From NCBI GenBank assembly GCA_018857735.1, contig JABMCL010000176.1, positions 477,501 to 541,500 of the forward strand: DNA of 64,000 nt; not shown here. The letters are read 5' to 3'. Origin of the DNA: Alviniconcha marisindica. Lineage: Eukaryota; Mollusca; Gastropoda; Provannidae. How positions within the stretch are numbered: position 1 is the first letter of the stretch. Below are more notes on the stretch, generated by a model. That model was not told where the DNA came from. It saw nothing but the letters and a program-made list of their open reading frames with translations, and ran no database searches.

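Overview
The window is metazoan nuclear DNA: two intron-rich genes transcribed toward each other, with intronic and intergenic space taken up largely by minisatellites. The proteins are animal families at invertebrate-like divergence from the human sequences. A lophotrochozoan, perhaps a mollusc, is my inference; nothing in the window proves it. No rRNA, tRNA or CRISPR array was seen.

Left part (1-16191, + strand): the 3' two-thirds of an ectonucleotide pyrophosphatase/phosphodiesterase gene close to ENPP1/ENPP3. Thirteen exons with matching phases encode the last 567 residues: part of the phosphodiesterase domain, including the EPDxxxH, SDHG and GSHG metal-binding motifs, then the nuclease-like domain with its EF-hand-like loop, and a stop at 16189-16191. 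The N-terminus and the catalytic threonine lie to the left of the window.

Middle (16192-22400): the ENPP 3' flank, made of minisatellites, AT-rich unique DNA and a roughly 690-bp piggyBac-type MITE with TTAA target duplications.

Right part (22400-64000, - strand): most of RTEL1, the Fe-S DEAH helicase that dismantles T-loops, D-loops and G-quadruplexes. Twenty-five exons were placed, from just before the DEAH box (right edge) through helicase motifs III-VI, a short KKRK nuclear-localisation exon and one harmonin-N-like domain. The extreme 3' end is unresolved. RTEL1 introns also hold two related TIR elements with 6-bp target duplications, a decayed piggyBac transposase fragment, and a roughly 4-kb TIR-bounded element with a CR1/Jockey-like LINE fragment inside.

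The most unusual feature is how the minisatellites relate to the exons. At 15 or more exon ends the adjacent tandem array repeats the exon-intron junction itself, so the transcript carries ranks of decoy donors or acceptors. In the intron after ENPP 12225-12348 every roughly 30-bp unit is a pyrimidine tract followed by CAG|GTAAGG, the layout of a recursive (zero-length exon) splice site, repeated about 25 times. About 30 percent of exons also start with GT right after the acceptor AG. Together these fit a genome where tandem duplication of AGGT-containing junctions builds and expands introns.
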